A stretch of 64,000 bases of DNA from Endozoicomonas numazuensis (lineage in GTDB: Bacteria > Pseudomonadota > Gammaproteobacteria > Pseudomonadales > Endozoicomonadaceae). Under the pieces are notes generated by a model. It made no database searches. It saw nothing but the letters and a program-made list of their open reading frames with translations, and was not told the DNA's origin. Positions within the stretch are counted from its first letter, which is position 1, and each line of letters begins with the position of its first letter. The DNA is taken from positions 478,841 through 542,840 of the forward strand of contig NZ_JOKH01000002.1 of NCBI RefSeq assembly GCF_000722635.1. Reading direction: 5' to 3'. Positions 1 to 9,194 of this stretch are shown in pieces. The position numbers and the translations under genes were made by a program.

Positions 1-801
1 AAAGCTTATGGCGATATCGACGCTCAGGGCTTTGATTTCTTCTACCAGCCTAAACCTCTGCTGTATCGCGGCTTACGATTTAAAACCCCCGCCCAAAAAC
101 GCACCAATATTTTTGTTGCCTGCGACCGACTGGCCAGAGGCTTACTGCAGGCTCAGAACCAGGGCCAAACAATCCAATGGGTAATCCACGGCGACGGCCT
201 TTCACTGTTTGAAAAAGCCCTGGATCGATTGAACGGTCAAACACTGGATAAACACCAAGTGTTGATTGCAGGCCTACCTAAACAACAGCTGGGTTCAGTG
301 ATTCAGAAAATGCGTGGGCATGGCATTCAGTTTCACAACGATGTCATCAAATACAATGGTCATGACTGGAGTGCTCTGAACAACCGGGTTTGGGGCATGA
401 AACGCATGTATCAGGCCATAGAATCCCTGGGTGATGGCTATCAGGATCGTCTGGGCGAATTGAAAGACCAGGCCAGAGACGACCGGTTCAAAGCCATCAG
501 TGGCTCGGCCGGTGCTCTGAGTAACGGTTTTCTGGCGGGTAGCCTGATAACAGGCTCGATGGGCTCTGACACGTTAATGGCAGCAGGACTGACCTCAACG
601 GCCTATGGCCTTTATGCCTTTACCCACAAGCTTCGCTCATTGAGAAATATCACAGCTAATAAGCTCGACAATGCCGGCCTTAACCCCCATATGCATCCCT
701 TTAAGAGTACCGCCCGGTTTAATAGCCAAGTAGAACGCACCTATGGCAGTCAAGCCCAAAGCTTTTTGGCACTAGTGGGTTATAAACGAGGGAATGTCTG
801 A
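1..801 (+). CDS. Hypothetical protein, 5' end outside the window
   Basis: The frame is open from base 1 and stops at 799-801, so this is the C-terminal 266 residues of a longer protein. A TTG at 229 could be taken for a start, but the reading frame before it is uninterrupted and protein-like, so the gene almost certainly begins upstream. I do not recognise the family. The part seen is hydrophilic, with motifs such as FVACDRLARG and NNRVWGMKRMY, followed by a Gly/Ser/Ala-rich apolar stretch at about residues 165-207 that could be membrane-associated. Its stop codon overlaps the next start (TGATG), so it is probably translationally coupled to the two following genes. Confidence 0.75.
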   Translation, partial: KAYGDIDAQGFDFFYQPKPLLYRGLRFKTPAQKRTNIFVACDRLARGLLQAQNQGQTIQWVIHGDGLSLFEKALDRLNGQTLDKHQVLIAGLPKQQLGSVIQKMRGHGIQFHNDVIKYNGHDWSALNNRVWGMKRMYQAIESLGDGYQDRLGELKDQARDDRFKAISGSAGALSNGFLAGSLITGSMGSDTLMAAGLTSTAYGLYAFTHKLRSLRNITANKLDNAGLNPHMHPFKSTARFNSQVERTYGSQAQSFLALVGYKRGNV

Positions 802-1520
802 TGTTGTTATGGCTAAAACGGTTATTCGCCTCCAAAAAACGTCTGGTCGGCGGCCCGGATTTTAACCGGGCTCCCTGGCGTACCCTGGACATTTCCGGAA
901 CAGTTGTGCGCTTTAAAAACCCACCAAAAAGTTCAGGCCTTGCCAACCGGCACTGGCCGGAGAAAGTCGATCTTTATAAGGAAGACTACGAAGAATGGCA
1001 TGAGGGCGACGGCCTGTCCAAACATATATTTAAAAACTTCTGGTCCTTTTATGATCACCTGATCTGGGGAGAAGGCGTTGCAGGAGTTTGCGACTTATAT
1101 ATATCAATACAGCGTCGTGCCCCTCACAACTGGAGTATCCAGTCCATGCTGGACCCGAAAGATTGTCAGGCCTGGATTCTGGCTCAATGCAAAAAAACAG
1201 CAGAGAAATTTGATTTCAAAGTACCTCTAACAGTGGATGACCTTGATCGAGTCTGTGTGAACCATCATTACTTTTATAGAGAGAGAATTTATAGAGGGCA
1301 AAGAGGCTGGTACGAGGAATACCATACCCCCCTTTCTGACGATCATCTGCTGTCCTTTTACTTCAGACCAGGCTGTGATCAAGGCCTGATGAATGATGAA
1401 CATAATGTTGAAGCCGAGGTAGAAAAGACCATTCAGTCTTTTATGGAAAACCTTCATATTACTCTGTCACCCGATACCCAAAAACGAATTGAGGTGCTGA
1501 AACGGAATGAAAGTGTCTGA
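801..1520 (+). CDS. Hypothetical protein, second gene of an overlapping operon
   Basis: This 239-residue protein starts with ATG inside the TGATG overlap with the preceding gene and ends 14 bases inside the next one. It is rich in Trp and Tyr (for example NFWSFYDHLIWGEG and YFYRERIYRGQRGWYEEYH), has a short basic N-terminus and no clear signal peptide or membrane span. I recognise no domain. The overlaps on both sides indicate one transcript and probably a joint function with the flanking proteins, one with an apolar stretch and one clearly membrane-bound. Confidence 0.75.
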   Translation: MLLWLKRLFASKKRLVGGPDFNRAPWRTLDISGTVVRFKNPPKSSGLANRHWPEKVDLYKEDYEEWHEGDGLSKHIFKNFWSFYDHLIWGEGVAGVCDLYISIQRRAPHNWSIQSMLDPKDCQAWILAQCKKTAEKFDFKVPLTVDDLDRVCVNHHYFYRERIYRGQRGWYEEYHTPLSDDHLLSFYFRPGCDQGLMNDEHNVEAEVEKTIQSFMENLHITLSPDTQKRIEVLKRNESV

Positions 1521-1935
1521 AGAAACGATCACAATCAATGGACTGGATCTGGATGCCATTATTGATGAGCTTGAACAGTGGTTCAGCTTTCTCAATACGG
1601 TCATTGGCATAATGTCTTTTACTCTGGCACTGGCCTGCCTTGGCACTAACACACCTGCCTTCAATGCCTTATTATCGGTCATTATTGTTATTCTGGCAGT
1701 GGAGCAGCAGAAACGATTCTATCTTGAAAAAGTACGAAAGCTGAGAAAATCGGCAAAGAAAAATGAAACAGCAGACCTTATTTTAGAAGGTTTTGAAAGT
1801 CGGCACTTAAGCACTATAAAAATCATGCTCCGGCTTCCTATGTACTGGCTTGGTTTTGGATTACTGATATGTATTATGATCAGCCCTCAAGTTTTTAATG
1901 GTCACCCACTGTTAATAGAATACTTCAATCTTTAA
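1507..1935 (+). CDS. Small membrane protein, third gene of the operon
   Basis: A 142-residue protein whose ATG overlaps the end of the previous gene. Two apolar segments, about residues 28-64 (probably a hairpin of two helices) and 112-138, flank a basic amphipathic middle with KVRKLRKSAKK. This is the pattern of a small inner-membrane protein. No family is recognised. It closes the three-gene operon; 94 bases separate it from ansA. Confidence 0.72.
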   Translation: MKVSEETITINGLDLDAIIDELEQWFSFLNTVIGIMSFTLALACLGTNTPAFNALLSVIIVILAVEQQKRFYLEKVRKLRKSAKKNETADLILEGFESRHLSTIKIMLRLPMYWLGFGLLICIMISPQVFNGHPLLIEYFNL

Positions 1936-2029
1936 TAACTTTTACCCTCCCATTAGAGCAAGAACTTCATGATATGATCATCCGCAACAGATATTGGCTT
2001 TTTTGAAGGCCATCTATAGAGTTGCTGAT

Positions 2030-3043
2030 ATGACCAAAAAAATCTACGTTATTTATACCGGTGGCACCATCGGCATGAAACCCACGGACTCGGGTTATGC
2101 TCCCTCTGGTAATATGCAGGCGCTTCTGGATGAAAAACTGCCTCCTCATGTACGTCAGGGTCTACCCGATTTTGACCTGGTGGAATACGAGGAATTGATC
2201 GATTCCAGTAATATTCGACCGGAAAATTGGAAGCAGATAGCGACCGATATCGCTGAACATTACGACGATTATGATGGTTTTATTGTTCTACACGGAACAG
2301 ACACCATGGCTTTTTCCAGCTCCATGATGTCATTTATGCTCCGTAATCTGAACAAACCGGTTGTTTTCACCGGTTCACAGATACCTTTGTGTGAAGCTCG
2401 CAGTGATGGTCTTGAAAACTTTGTTGGCGCACTAAGCATCGCCACTGATGATCGTATTAACGAAGTCTGCCTGTACTTTAATGGTCGTTTAATGCGGGGG
2501 AACCGCGCTCGTAAACAAAACGCTTACTTGTTTGATGCCTTTGATTCTCCCAACTTTCCATGGTTAGGCAGAGCGGACATTAATATTGAACTCAGCGATT
2601 ACCTGCTATTAAAGCCTCAGAGCCAACCTGAATTTCATCTGGAATGTTCTGAAGATACGCAAGTTGGCATCCTGCAACTGTTTCCTGGTATTACAGCCCA
2701 GTGGGTTGAAGCGGCTCTTAATCAGCCCGTTAAAGCTTTTATTATGAGGACATACGGTACAGGTAATGGCCCCGATGGCGATCAGGCATTGCTGGATGCC
2801 CTGAAAAAGGCAACTGATGATGGCAAAATCATTGTCAATCTGACTCAGTGCCACAGAGGCACAGTGCATCAGGGAAGTTATGCGGCAGGCTCAGCACTGT
2901 CTGAAGCCGGTGTTATTGGGGGACTGGACACAACCACTGAAGCCATGTTCTGTAAGCTTCATCACTTGCTGTCAAAAGGACACTCACCGGAAGAAATCAG
3001 AGTCATGGTTGGACAGAATATATCCGGCGAACTGACGATCTGA
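2030..3043 (+). CDS. ansA: Type I (cytoplasmic) L-asparaginase
   Basis: Hydrolyses L-asparagine to aspartate and ammonia. The 337-residue length and sequence match E. coli AnsA (338 residues) along the whole chain. The first catalytic threonine lies in YTGGTIG (Thr10), the second catalytic Thr-Asp pair in LHGTDTM (Thr90, Asp91), followed by TGSQIPL and VNLTQC, typical of the type I enzyme. There is no signal peptide, so it acts in the cytoplasm. An in-frame TTG at 1994 would add 12 residues, but the ATG at 2030 gives the family N-terminus. A hairpin separates it from convergent ung. Confidence 0.95.
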   Translation: MTKKIYVIYTGGTIGMKPTDSGYAPSGNMQALLDEKLPPHVRQGLPDFDLVEYEELIDSSNIRPENWKQIATDIAEHYDDYDGFIVLHGTDTMAFSSSMMSFMLRNLNKPVVFTGSQIPLCEARSDGLENFVGALSIATDDRINEVCLYFNGRLMRGNRARKQNAYLFDAFDSPNFPWLGRADINIELSDYLLLKPQSQPEFHLECSEDTQVGILQLFPGITAQWVEAALNQPVKAFIMRTYGTGNGPDGDQALLDALKKATDDGKIIVNLTQCHRGTVHQGSYAAGSALSEAGVIGGLDTTTEAMFCKLHHLLSKGHSPEEIRVMVGQNISGELTI

Positions 3044-3048
3044 TGAAA

Positions 3049-3083
3049 GAATGAGGACCTTCAAACTCTGAGAGTCCTCATTC
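3049..3083. terminator. Hairpin between convergent ansA and ung
   Basis: Perfect 10-bp stem (3049-3058 with 3074-3083) with a 15-base loop, placed between two converging genes. The T tract is short, so it may be a bidirectional but weak terminator. Confidence 0.6.
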
Positions 3084-3090
3084 CTGAGTT

Positions 3091-3774
3091 TTAAACGGCT
3101 GGCAGTTGCCAATCGACAGGCTGCTCTCCTTTGGATACCAGATAGTCATTGGTTTGCGAAAAAGGACGGCTGCCAAAAAAGCCTCTGTGCGCTGACAGAG
3201 GTGAAGGATGAACAGCCTGCAAAACCAAGTGTTTTGACCGATCTATAAACTGTCCCTTACGCTGGGCATAACTCCCCCAGAGAATAAAAACCACACCTTC
3301 TCTTTTAGCATTCAACTCTGCGATGACTTTATCCGTAAACTGCTCCCAGCCTCGCTTTTGATGGGAAGCAGCCTGCTTGTGTTCTACCGTCAAAACACTG
3401 TTAAGCAGCAAAACACCTTGCCTGGCCCAATGCTCAAGACAACCATGACTGGCAGGAGGGATGCCCAGATCACTTTGAAGCTCTTTGTACATGTTGACCA
3501 GAGAAGGAGGAATCCGTACATCCGGACGCACCGAGAAACAGAGACCATGAGCCTGTCCCGGACCGTGATAAGGGTCCTGCCCCAGAATCACCACTTTAAC
3601 CTGCTCAAAAGGTGTTAAATCCATCGCCCGAAAGTATTCGCTGCCTTCAGGGTAAATCGTTTTACCCGCAGCCTTTTCATTCATCAGGAAACTGCACAGA
3701 ACCTGCATATATTCCTTGTCGAACTCACCCTGCAAATGTGTTTTCCATGAGGGTTCCAGCTTGATTTCCCGCAT
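3091..3774 (-). CDS. ung: Uracil-DNA glycosylase, family 1
   Basis: Removes uracil from DNA at the start of base-excision repair. The 227-residue protein carries the water-activating motif [13 protein letters not shown] (residues 65-77, Asp67), the uracil-stacking region CFSVRP, LLLN, and the DNA-intercalation loop [13 protein letters not shown] (189-201). A TTG at 3795 would add seven residues; the ATG at 3774 is preferred because a GGGGAA ribosome site precedes it and because its N-terminus fits the family. It is transcribed alone, facing ansA. Confidence 0.96.
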   Translation of the reverse strand: MREIKLEPSWKTHLQGEFDKEYMQVLCSFLMNEKAAGKTIYPEGSEYFRAMDLTPFEQVKVVILGQDPYHGPGQAHGLCFSVRPDVRIPPSLVNMYKELQSDLGIPPASHGCLEHWARQGVLLLNSVLTVEHKQAASHQKRGWEQFTDKVIAELNAKREGVVFILWGSYAQRKGQFIDRSKHLVLQAVHPSPLSAHRGFFGSRPFSQTNDYLVSKGEQPVDWQLPAV

Positions 3775-3830
3775 AGAGTTTCCCCGGTTCAGCAACCATT
3801 AAAATGACGGATCGAATGATAATCGAGTCA

Positions 3831-4239
3831 TTATACACAAGAGAAGGTGCGAACAAGTCCTAACCCGTTATTTTCGAAAACGGTGTATTTGATGTCCCAG
3901 CGCTCAGAAATGTAAGTGACAATCTGATGGGTATGAGCATAAGTATGTTCAGAGATATGCTCGATTAATTGCTGGGTTTGCTCCTCATCCAAATGACTTT
4001 CGCTGCCACCATTTTCAGGCTTCAGCTTTTCCTTTTGAAGATAGTCGTCGAGATGACGGTTGATACTCGATTCACTTTTCCTCAATGCCTGTGCAATGGA
4101 TGGGATTGGCCAACCTTCTGATCGCACTGATCGCAGTAGTACCGCTTTAATACGGTCACGCACCCGGCCATCACGCGTCCTTTCATGTCGTGACTCTAAG
4201 CTTGCTTTCTGTTCGGGGGGTTAGGTAAAAATCAGCCAT
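3831..4239 (-). pseudogene. IS630-family transposase remnant (N-terminal HTH part)
   Basis: Read from an ATG at 4239 the frame begins MADFYLTPR, then slips by one base near 4196-4211; after the slip it continues with a winged-helix type sequence (RIKAVLLRS, SIAQALRKSESSINRHLDDY) typical of the N-terminal DNA-binding part of IS630 transposases. The frame ends about 110 codons later without any DDE catalytic domain. The gene is therefore both frameshifted and truncated at its 3' end. I saw no convincing terminal inverted repeats. It marks one edge of a short region full of sequence debris (3831-4900). Confidence 0.7.
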
Positions 4240-4312
4240 GGTCGTACAGTGAAGAAAAAGAGCTTGAATATCAACCATCTTCAATGATCACGGGTATAAA
4301 GTCCCTTTATAG

Positions 4313-4667
4313 GAATGGCGCAGTTTTCAAAGCGACGTCAATAAAGACTTGGAAGCCCACTGGCATGGGACTCCTCTTGAAGCATTTTTTGAAAACAGGT
4401 ATGCCCCCGAAGAAAAAGCCAGGGCACTGATGAAACTCAATTTCACCCCCCGGACTTTACGAAATGTCAGCCATAGAATCATAAGCAGGCACGACGTTAT
4501 ACAACGACTTCTGGATATTATCTGGATAACCCACCAACCGGATCATCCTTCATTACATCCAGACAGCCAACCCTGGTTTGACCAGCTATGAACTCGGCAC
4601 TCTTTTTCTCCTGATCGAAGACCCCGTTATTTCAGCCTACCTGAGATCATTACTGGAGAGGATCTAG
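4313..4667 (+). pseudogene. Frameshifted remnant of an unknown protein gene
   Basis: A protein-like frame runs from about 4313 to a stop at 4590 (containing EAHWHGTPLEAFFENRY and LNFTPRTLRNV). No ATG is present; only a TTG at 4349. Just before the stop, a second frame takes over without a break in character (YELGTLFLLIEDPV, then AYLRSLLERI) and stops at 4667, exactly at the CTAG that borders a truncated 160-bp element. The two parts look like one gene split by a frameshift near 4585. The original function is not recognised. Confidence 0.45.
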
Positions 4668-4708
4668 GAGCCTGACCGAGAATGGACAGGTCGGCCTAAA
4701 ATCCAGAA
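4668..4708 (+). repeat. Truncated end of the 160-bp inverted-repeat element
   Basis: About 40 bases match the left end of the full copies at 24344 and 57380 (GAGCCTGACCGAGAAT, then a GGCCTAAAATCCAGAA block), preceded by the usual CTAG. The rest of the element is missing; the sequence runs directly into an unrelated decayed coding fragment. Confidence 0.7.
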
Positions 4709-4830
4709 CATTCATAAAGCTGCTCCAATCAGACTAAAAGCGGCGGAAATACTGAAATAATCGTTTTCTGATGTGTGCGAAAAGCAACAAACATCGCTCG
4801 CTGGCTTCTCGCCAGCTCAACACTTTATGA
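4705..4830 (+). pseudogene. Decayed coding fragment related to 38249-38518
   Basis: The frame reads IHKAAPIRLKAAEILK, then an in-frame TAA, then SFSDVCEK. The same peptide, intact, occurs in the frame at 38249-38518 (IHKAAPVRLKAAKILR, SFSDVYEK). The DNA differs mostly at third codon positions, so both copies probably descend from a translated gene. This copy is nonsense-mutated and has lost its 5' part, apparently replaced by the truncated element. Confidence 0.5.
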
Positions 4831-4900
4831 AATTTTCGGGCTAGCGAATGCAGCCAATGGTATGATCCCGCTTCTAGTCAAGTCAGTGTTAAGGACACTC

Positions 4901-5545
4901 ATGTCAGCCGCAGAGTCTTTAAAGACAACCCAGAGCAGTAAAGGTACACGGGAGATTATTCTCGATACCGCAGAAAGATTAATGGCTGAACGAGGCATTG
5001 ATTCCGTATCGCTCAATGAAATTGTACGAGAATCTAAACAGAAAAATGCTTCTGCCCTCCAGTACCACTTTGGTAACAAGGAAGGTCTGGTACAAGCCAT
5101 ATATGACAAACACAAACCCGGGATTGAACAACGACGGGAGGAGCTGTTTGACCAGCTAAACGACAACCCTGATTTGTCAGACATTATTGAAGTACTGGCA
5201 ACTCCCATGATTGAAGAAATAGATAACCCCGATGGCGGAATGAACTACCTGCTGTTTATTTCCCGCATTCGCTACCATCAGGTAAACCCAACTCTGGAAA
5301 AGAACGCTCGTCAATCCAGAGTTTTGTCTAAGTTATCGAAAATGATTTCTGTCCATCTTGAGCACTTGCCAGAACAAGAGCAGGAGCTTAGAAAGTTAAT
5401 GATGAGAAGTACATTACTTCACTACCTGGCGGACTACAGCTTGAAGATAAAGCAAGAGCCCTCTTTCGATGCCAGTCAGCGACAATCGTTTAAAAAGCTG
5501 CTCATCAACTCAATTACGCATGTGATAGAACAGCCGCTCAATTGA
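4901..5545 (+). CDS. TetR/AcrR-family transcriptional regulator
   Basis: A 214-residue one-component repressor. The N-terminal helix-turn-helix spans about residues 18-64 (TREIILDTAERLMAERG, then SLNEIVRES and LQYHFGNKEGLVQAI); the remaining helical part is the ligand and dimer domain and matches nothing specific. The frame is open upstream to 4775, but the ATG at 4901 has an AAGGAC ribosome site and gives the normal TetR N-terminus. Its convergent neighbours on the minus strand are two sulfatase-fold genes and a beta-propeller gene, and it could be their regulator, but that is inference. Confidence 0.85.
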   Translation: MSAAESLKTTQSSKGTREIILDTAERLMAERGIDSVSLNEIVRESKQKNASALQYHFGNKEGLVQAIYDKHKPGIEQRREELFDQLNDNPDLSDIIEVLATPMIEEIDNPDGGMNYLLFISRIRYHQVNPTLEKNARQSRVLSKLSKMISVHLEHLPEQEQELRKLMMRSTLLHYLADYSLKIKQEPSFDASQRQSFKKLLINSITHVIEQPLN

Positions 5546-5572
5546 TACTGTACTCACCGAATACAGGTGGCA

Positions 5573-5610
5573 GTCTCGTTAGTCTGATAACTCCATCAGA
5601 CTAACGAGAC
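5573..5610. terminator. Strong hairpin between the TetR gene and the sulfatase
   Basis: Perfect 16-bp stem (5573-5588 with 5595-5610) closing a 6-base loop, located between two convergent genes. It lacks a long T tract but is the most stable hairpin in this part and probably separates the two transcripts. Confidence 0.7.
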
Positions 5611-5624
5611 CGTAAACCGACCAT

Positions 5625-7280
5625 TTACTGGACAATCAGACGCCCCTGATGAGCTTTTTGAAATTGCTCATCCCGTTTTCTCAGTTCATCGGCGGAATCA
5701 ATCACGTTAACCTCACCCCACAGGTTTTCCTGATCGTATTTCTGCAGCACACCGGAAGCACTGTTCTCCTTGATAAATTCGGCCCAATCGGCAGGGGCTA
5801 CCCAACCAGGATGAGGAACCACTTTGATACGACTTTGTACAAAGGGTTCGCGCTCATTACGCCAGGTTTCCACACTGCTGACCAGATCAGCCAGCAATTT
5901 TGCATGTTTCGGGTCAGCAGACAAATTCTCTGTCTCATTGGGATCAGCGATAATGTCGTATAACTCATTTTTAACGTTCACCGACTCCATCTGCATATCC
6001 ACCAGCTGCACCAGCTTCATGTTTCCACGAATGGCGGTGAAGGCGAATTCATTAACGGCTGTCGCCTGTGTGGCGAAATAGATGTCTCCTCTGTAGGACT
6101 CCGGTTTGTTATTGACCAGCTGCGGCCAATAACTGGTTCCATCCAGCGGCCTTCCCTCGGGTGTCGATGAAAAATTTACACCAGCCGCATCTGCCAGAGT
6201 CGGCAGTACATCCCAACCGGTTATAAACTGCTCTGAGACACTACCAGGTTTAATGACCGGATTTTTCGAGTCAGAACCGAGGTAACGAATCATGCCGACG
6301 ACGCGAATGCCTCCTTCATAGATCTGTTGCTTGTACCCCTTCAAAGGCGTATTCAGGCCACCGCCCTGATAGGTTCCGGTGCCACCGTTGTCACTGAGAA
6401 ACATTACGATCGTATTATCAGCAACACCCAGTTCATCCAGCTTATCCATCATCCGACCAATGGCTTTATCCATGCCCAGCATCATCCCCGCAAATATTTT
6501 TCGCTTGGGATTCCTGATTTCGCCGGGCTGACTGGCCTCTGCCTCGTCGATCAGACTCTGGGGAGCCTGCAAAGGTGAGTGTGGCGCCTTGAATGGGACA
6601 TACATCATAAAGGGGGCGTCGTTTTTCGCAATTCCGTCTTTTTGCCTTCTGGCCCAGTCATCCAGCCATTGGTTAGCATCATTAGCCAGAACAAACGGGC
6701 CATACTTTTCGATGTCTGAACGATCGACGTACTTCTTGCGATCTACTGACGTTCCGTTTCTCTGGAGATCAAACCCTCCCACTTCATTGACAGTGTGATC
6801 GAAGTAATCACCATTGGTATTGAGATGACCAAAAAAGTAATCAAAGCCTCGCTGGTTCGGATGCTGATAATTGAAGGTATGGCCAACATTCCACTTTCCA
6901 AAAGCCGCTGTGTTATAGCCAGCCTCCTGAAAGTATTCGCCTATGAGTTTTTCTCCTTTCGGAATCCCCCCTTCAACCCAGGGATAGACCGTCGCATAGC
7001 CCATTCCAAATCGAATCGGATCACGCCCCGTCAAGAGGGCTCCCCGGGTAGGAGAACATTTTGGGTTAACATATAAACGCCTCAGCTCAACACCTTCTGC
7101 AGCAATTTTATCCAGTGAAGGAGTATCAAACTCTGCCCCACGAAATGAAGCATCCTGCCAACCCATATCATCTGCAAGAATCAACATGACATTGGGCTGT
7201 TCCGCTAAAGCTGCCTGGGCCAGAGCACTGGCCGTGGCACAAAAAATCAAACTTCGACAAAGATTTCTGACTGTTTTCAT
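5625..7280 (-). CDS. Secreted Cys-type sulfatase (arylsulfatase B-like)
   Basis: A 551-residue alkaline-phosphatase-superfamily sulfatase with a signal peptide (cleavage probably after the Ala-rich ALAQAALA, about residue 26). The formylglycine motif is C75-S-P-T-R79, followed by GALLTGR. Metal ligands are Asp37-Asp38 (ILADDMGW) and Asp297-Asn298 (FLSDNGG); His234 (APHSPLQ) and Lys314 (PLKG) are the other expected active-site residues. It should remove sulfate esters outside the cytoplasm once its Cys is converted by a maturation enzyme, which is not encoded here. One oddity: the usual GKWHLG is GKWNVGH, with Asn at the position of a sulfate-binding His. Its relative lies 120 bases upstream on the same strand. 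Confidence 0.92.
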   Translation of the reverse strand: MKTVRNLCRSLIFCATASALAQAALAEQPNVMLILADDMGWQDASFRGAEFDTPSLDKIAAEGVELRRLYVNPKCSPTRGALLTGRDPIRFGMGYATVYPWVEGGIPKGEKLIGEYFQEAGYNTAAFGKWNVGHTFNYQHPNQRGFDYFFGHLNTNGDYFDHTVNEVGGFDLQRNGTSVDRKKYVDRSDIEKYGPFVLANDANQWLDDWARRQKDGIAKNDAPFMMYVPFKAPHSPLQAPQSLIDEAEASQPGEIRNPKRKIFAGMMLGMDKAIGRMMDKLDELGVADNTIVMFLSDNGGTGTYQGGGLNTPLKGYKQQIYEGGIRVVGMIRYLGSDSKNPVIKPGSVSEQFITGWDVLPTLADAAGVNFSSTPEGRPLDGTSYWPQLVNNKPESYRGDIYFATQATAVNEFAFTAIRGNMKLVQLVDMQMESVNVKNELYDIIADPNETENLSADPKHAKLLADLVSSVETWRNEREPFVQSRIKVVPHPGWVAPADWAEFIKENSASGVLQKYDQENLWGEVNVIDSADELRKRDEQFQKAHQGRLIVQ

Positions 7281-7400
7281 AGAGGACTACTTCTCTTATT
7301 ATTCTTTTTATTGAAAATGCTGCTCTTTCGGGCTCTGTAGCCATTTTCCTGATTCAGGGTGAACTGCATTTCCCGCTCATGGCTGTTTTTCGAAATGCCA

Positions 7401-9068
7401 TCACTCGTAAATGATGGTGCCCATTTCTGTTTTCTTATAAATCATCCGATCCAGGCTGGTGAGTGAGTTACCACCAATAAAGCCAAAGACGTTGTCACCG
7501 AATTCTCCGGAAACGGTCTTCTCACGCTGTTGCATTCTCAAAGCCCAATCTGTGGGTGCTACCCAACCCGGTATGGGAACAGGTTCGTAATGATTTCCAG
7601 TCCACATGTGCTTCTTTCGCCAATCGACAAAACCTGACAATAACGACTCCAGCACCTTTGGCTGCTCCTGAGAAAGATCACGGGTCTCTCCCGGATCAGA
7701 GGCCAGATAAAACAGTTCGTTTTTGATCTCAATGCCCTGATAACTGCGAGTCACATGTCTTACAACTTTGTAGTCATCTTTGATGATGGAGAAATTGAAA
7801 TCATTACCGATCCCTTTTTCTCCATCAGCAGCAATGTAGATTTCTGAATGAGGTGTAACATTCCCCTGCGACAAACTTGCCCATAAACTCACGCCATCCT
7901 GCAGTTTGGCCTTCATTTCTGGTGCACCATTTCGGGTACCTGTGGCTTCATTAATGGTGGGATAAAGATCTACAGCAGAAATCACCTGTTCACTGCTGAC
8001 ACCTCTGGGAAGGCCAAGTCCTGAAATAATCGCAAGATTACGAACGCCACCTTCATAACCCGAAAGCTTTCCACCTTTTAGAACCCCATTACTGGCGCCA
8101 TTGTTCAGGTCAGCGCCTGAAGTGCTTAAAAAAACAATGAGTGTGTTTTCCAGTTTCTTCTGACTATCCAGGGTAGAAATGATCTGGCCTACGCCCTCAT
8201 CAACCGCTTTTACCATGGCTGCATAAATCATTCTTTCACGGGAAAGCTTCGGACTTTCTGCCTGAACTTTTTTCACCCGCTTCTCTGGTGCCTGAAGTGG
8301 AGCCCTTGGTGCCTTGAATGAGACCTGCAGAAAGAAAGGAGCTGAGTTTTTACTGGATAACTGATTCAGCCAGTTCTCGGAAGCAGCACTGATGAGATCA
8401 GGGCCAAAAACATTGTCGTAAGCATTGCCCAATGAACGACCGTTTTCCTGCAAATCAATGCCTCTTGCAGAAGTGTGTTTAAAGTAATCAACCTGACCAT
8501 TCAAATGACCAAAAAAGTAATCAAAACCTCGACTATTGGGATGATGTCGTTGAGCTTGAGATCCCAGATGCCACTTACCGACCAGAGCCGTCTGATAGCC
8601 TGCCGATTTGAGAGATTCAGATAGCAAGAACTCACTGGGAGCCAAAGCTCCGGGTGACCAGGGATAAAACTCAGCGTAACTGACTCCCAGCTCATGGGGA
8701 TCTCGTGCTGTCATCAGTGCAGCCAGTGTGCCACTGGATTGAGAAGCACCGTAAAAACGATTCAGAATCACACCACTGGACACCAGCTTGTCGATATTGG
8801 GTGTTTTAAAAGGAGCCCCCCTGGCACTGATATCAGCATTACCCAACCCATCCACAGTGATCAGAAGGACATTGGGTTTACTCTCTACACCTTCCCTGGA
8901 CTGAACCAGATCTTTTGCAGTAGATGACGTGCTACATCCTGATAGAAAAACGACAGAGATCACAGTTGCCAGAAAACTGGGGTTAATGAGAAATCTGTTT
9001 TTCGATGTTTCATTACGATCAGCAGGAAAGCAAATTGTATTTGAATCCACTGTTTTTATTGTTTTCAT
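7401..9068 (-). CDS. Sulfatase-fold lipoprotein lacking catalytic residues
   Basis: Its 555 residues align along their length with the sulfatase at 5625-7280, but the active site has changed. The formylglycine motif C-S-P-T-R is S-S-G-T-L (residues 111-115), the metal pair Asp-Asp is VDG (73-74), the second metal pair Asp-Asn is Thr-Ser (FLSTSGA) and the active-site His is Arg (KAPRAPLQ). GKWHLG remains. A lipobox-like LSGC at residues 42-45 after an apolar stretch predicts a lipoprotein, although the part before it is long (about 30 residues). The ATG at 9068 is chosen over the TTG at 9098 and the ATG at 9083 because AAAGG precedes it. The frame is intact, so this looks like a kept pseudoenzyme, perhaps for glycan binding. 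Confidence 0.85.
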   Translation of the reverse strand: MKTIKTVDSNTICFPADRNETSKNRFLINPSFLATVISVVFLSGCSTSSTAKDLVQSREGVESKPNVLLITVDGLGNADISARGAPFKTPNIDKLVSSGVILNRFYGASQSSGTLAALMTARDPHELGVSYAEFYPWSPGALAPSEFLLSESLKSAGYQTALVGKWHLGSQAQRHHPNSRGFDYFFGHLNGQVDYFKHTSARGIDLQENGRSLGNAYDNVFGPDLISAASENWLNQLSSKNSAPFFLQVSFKAPRAPLQAPEKRVKKVQAESPKLSRERMIYAAMVKAVDEGVGQIISTLDSQKKLENTLIVFLSTSGADLNNGASNGVLKGGKLSGYEGGVRNLAIISGLGLPRGVSSEQVISAVDLYPTINEATGTRNGAPEMKAKLQDGVSLWASLSQGNVTPHSEIYIAADGEKGIGNDFNFSIIKDDYKVVRHVTRSYQGIEIKNELFYLASDPGETRDLSQEQPKVLESLLSGFVDWRKKHMWTGNHYEPVPIPGWVAPTDWALRMQQREKTVSGEFGDNVFGFIGGNSLTSLDRMIYKKTEMGTIIYE

Positions 9069-9194
9069 GTTGAGGCCTTTCATTATTGCACCAGGCAATC
9101 TGACGAATGAAAAAGCTGTTCAATTCTGGCAGCTCACACATGCAAGCTGCACAAAAGGAAGTTGAACCGGAAGAAATGAAGGTTACTCAGGGCG

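Noticed and set aside
3831-4240. CCTAACCC and GGGTTAGG, which look like terminal inverted repeats of the IS630 remnant
   Set aside because: GGGTTAGG lies inside the coding start of the transposase (codons for YLTP), so the match is probably chance.
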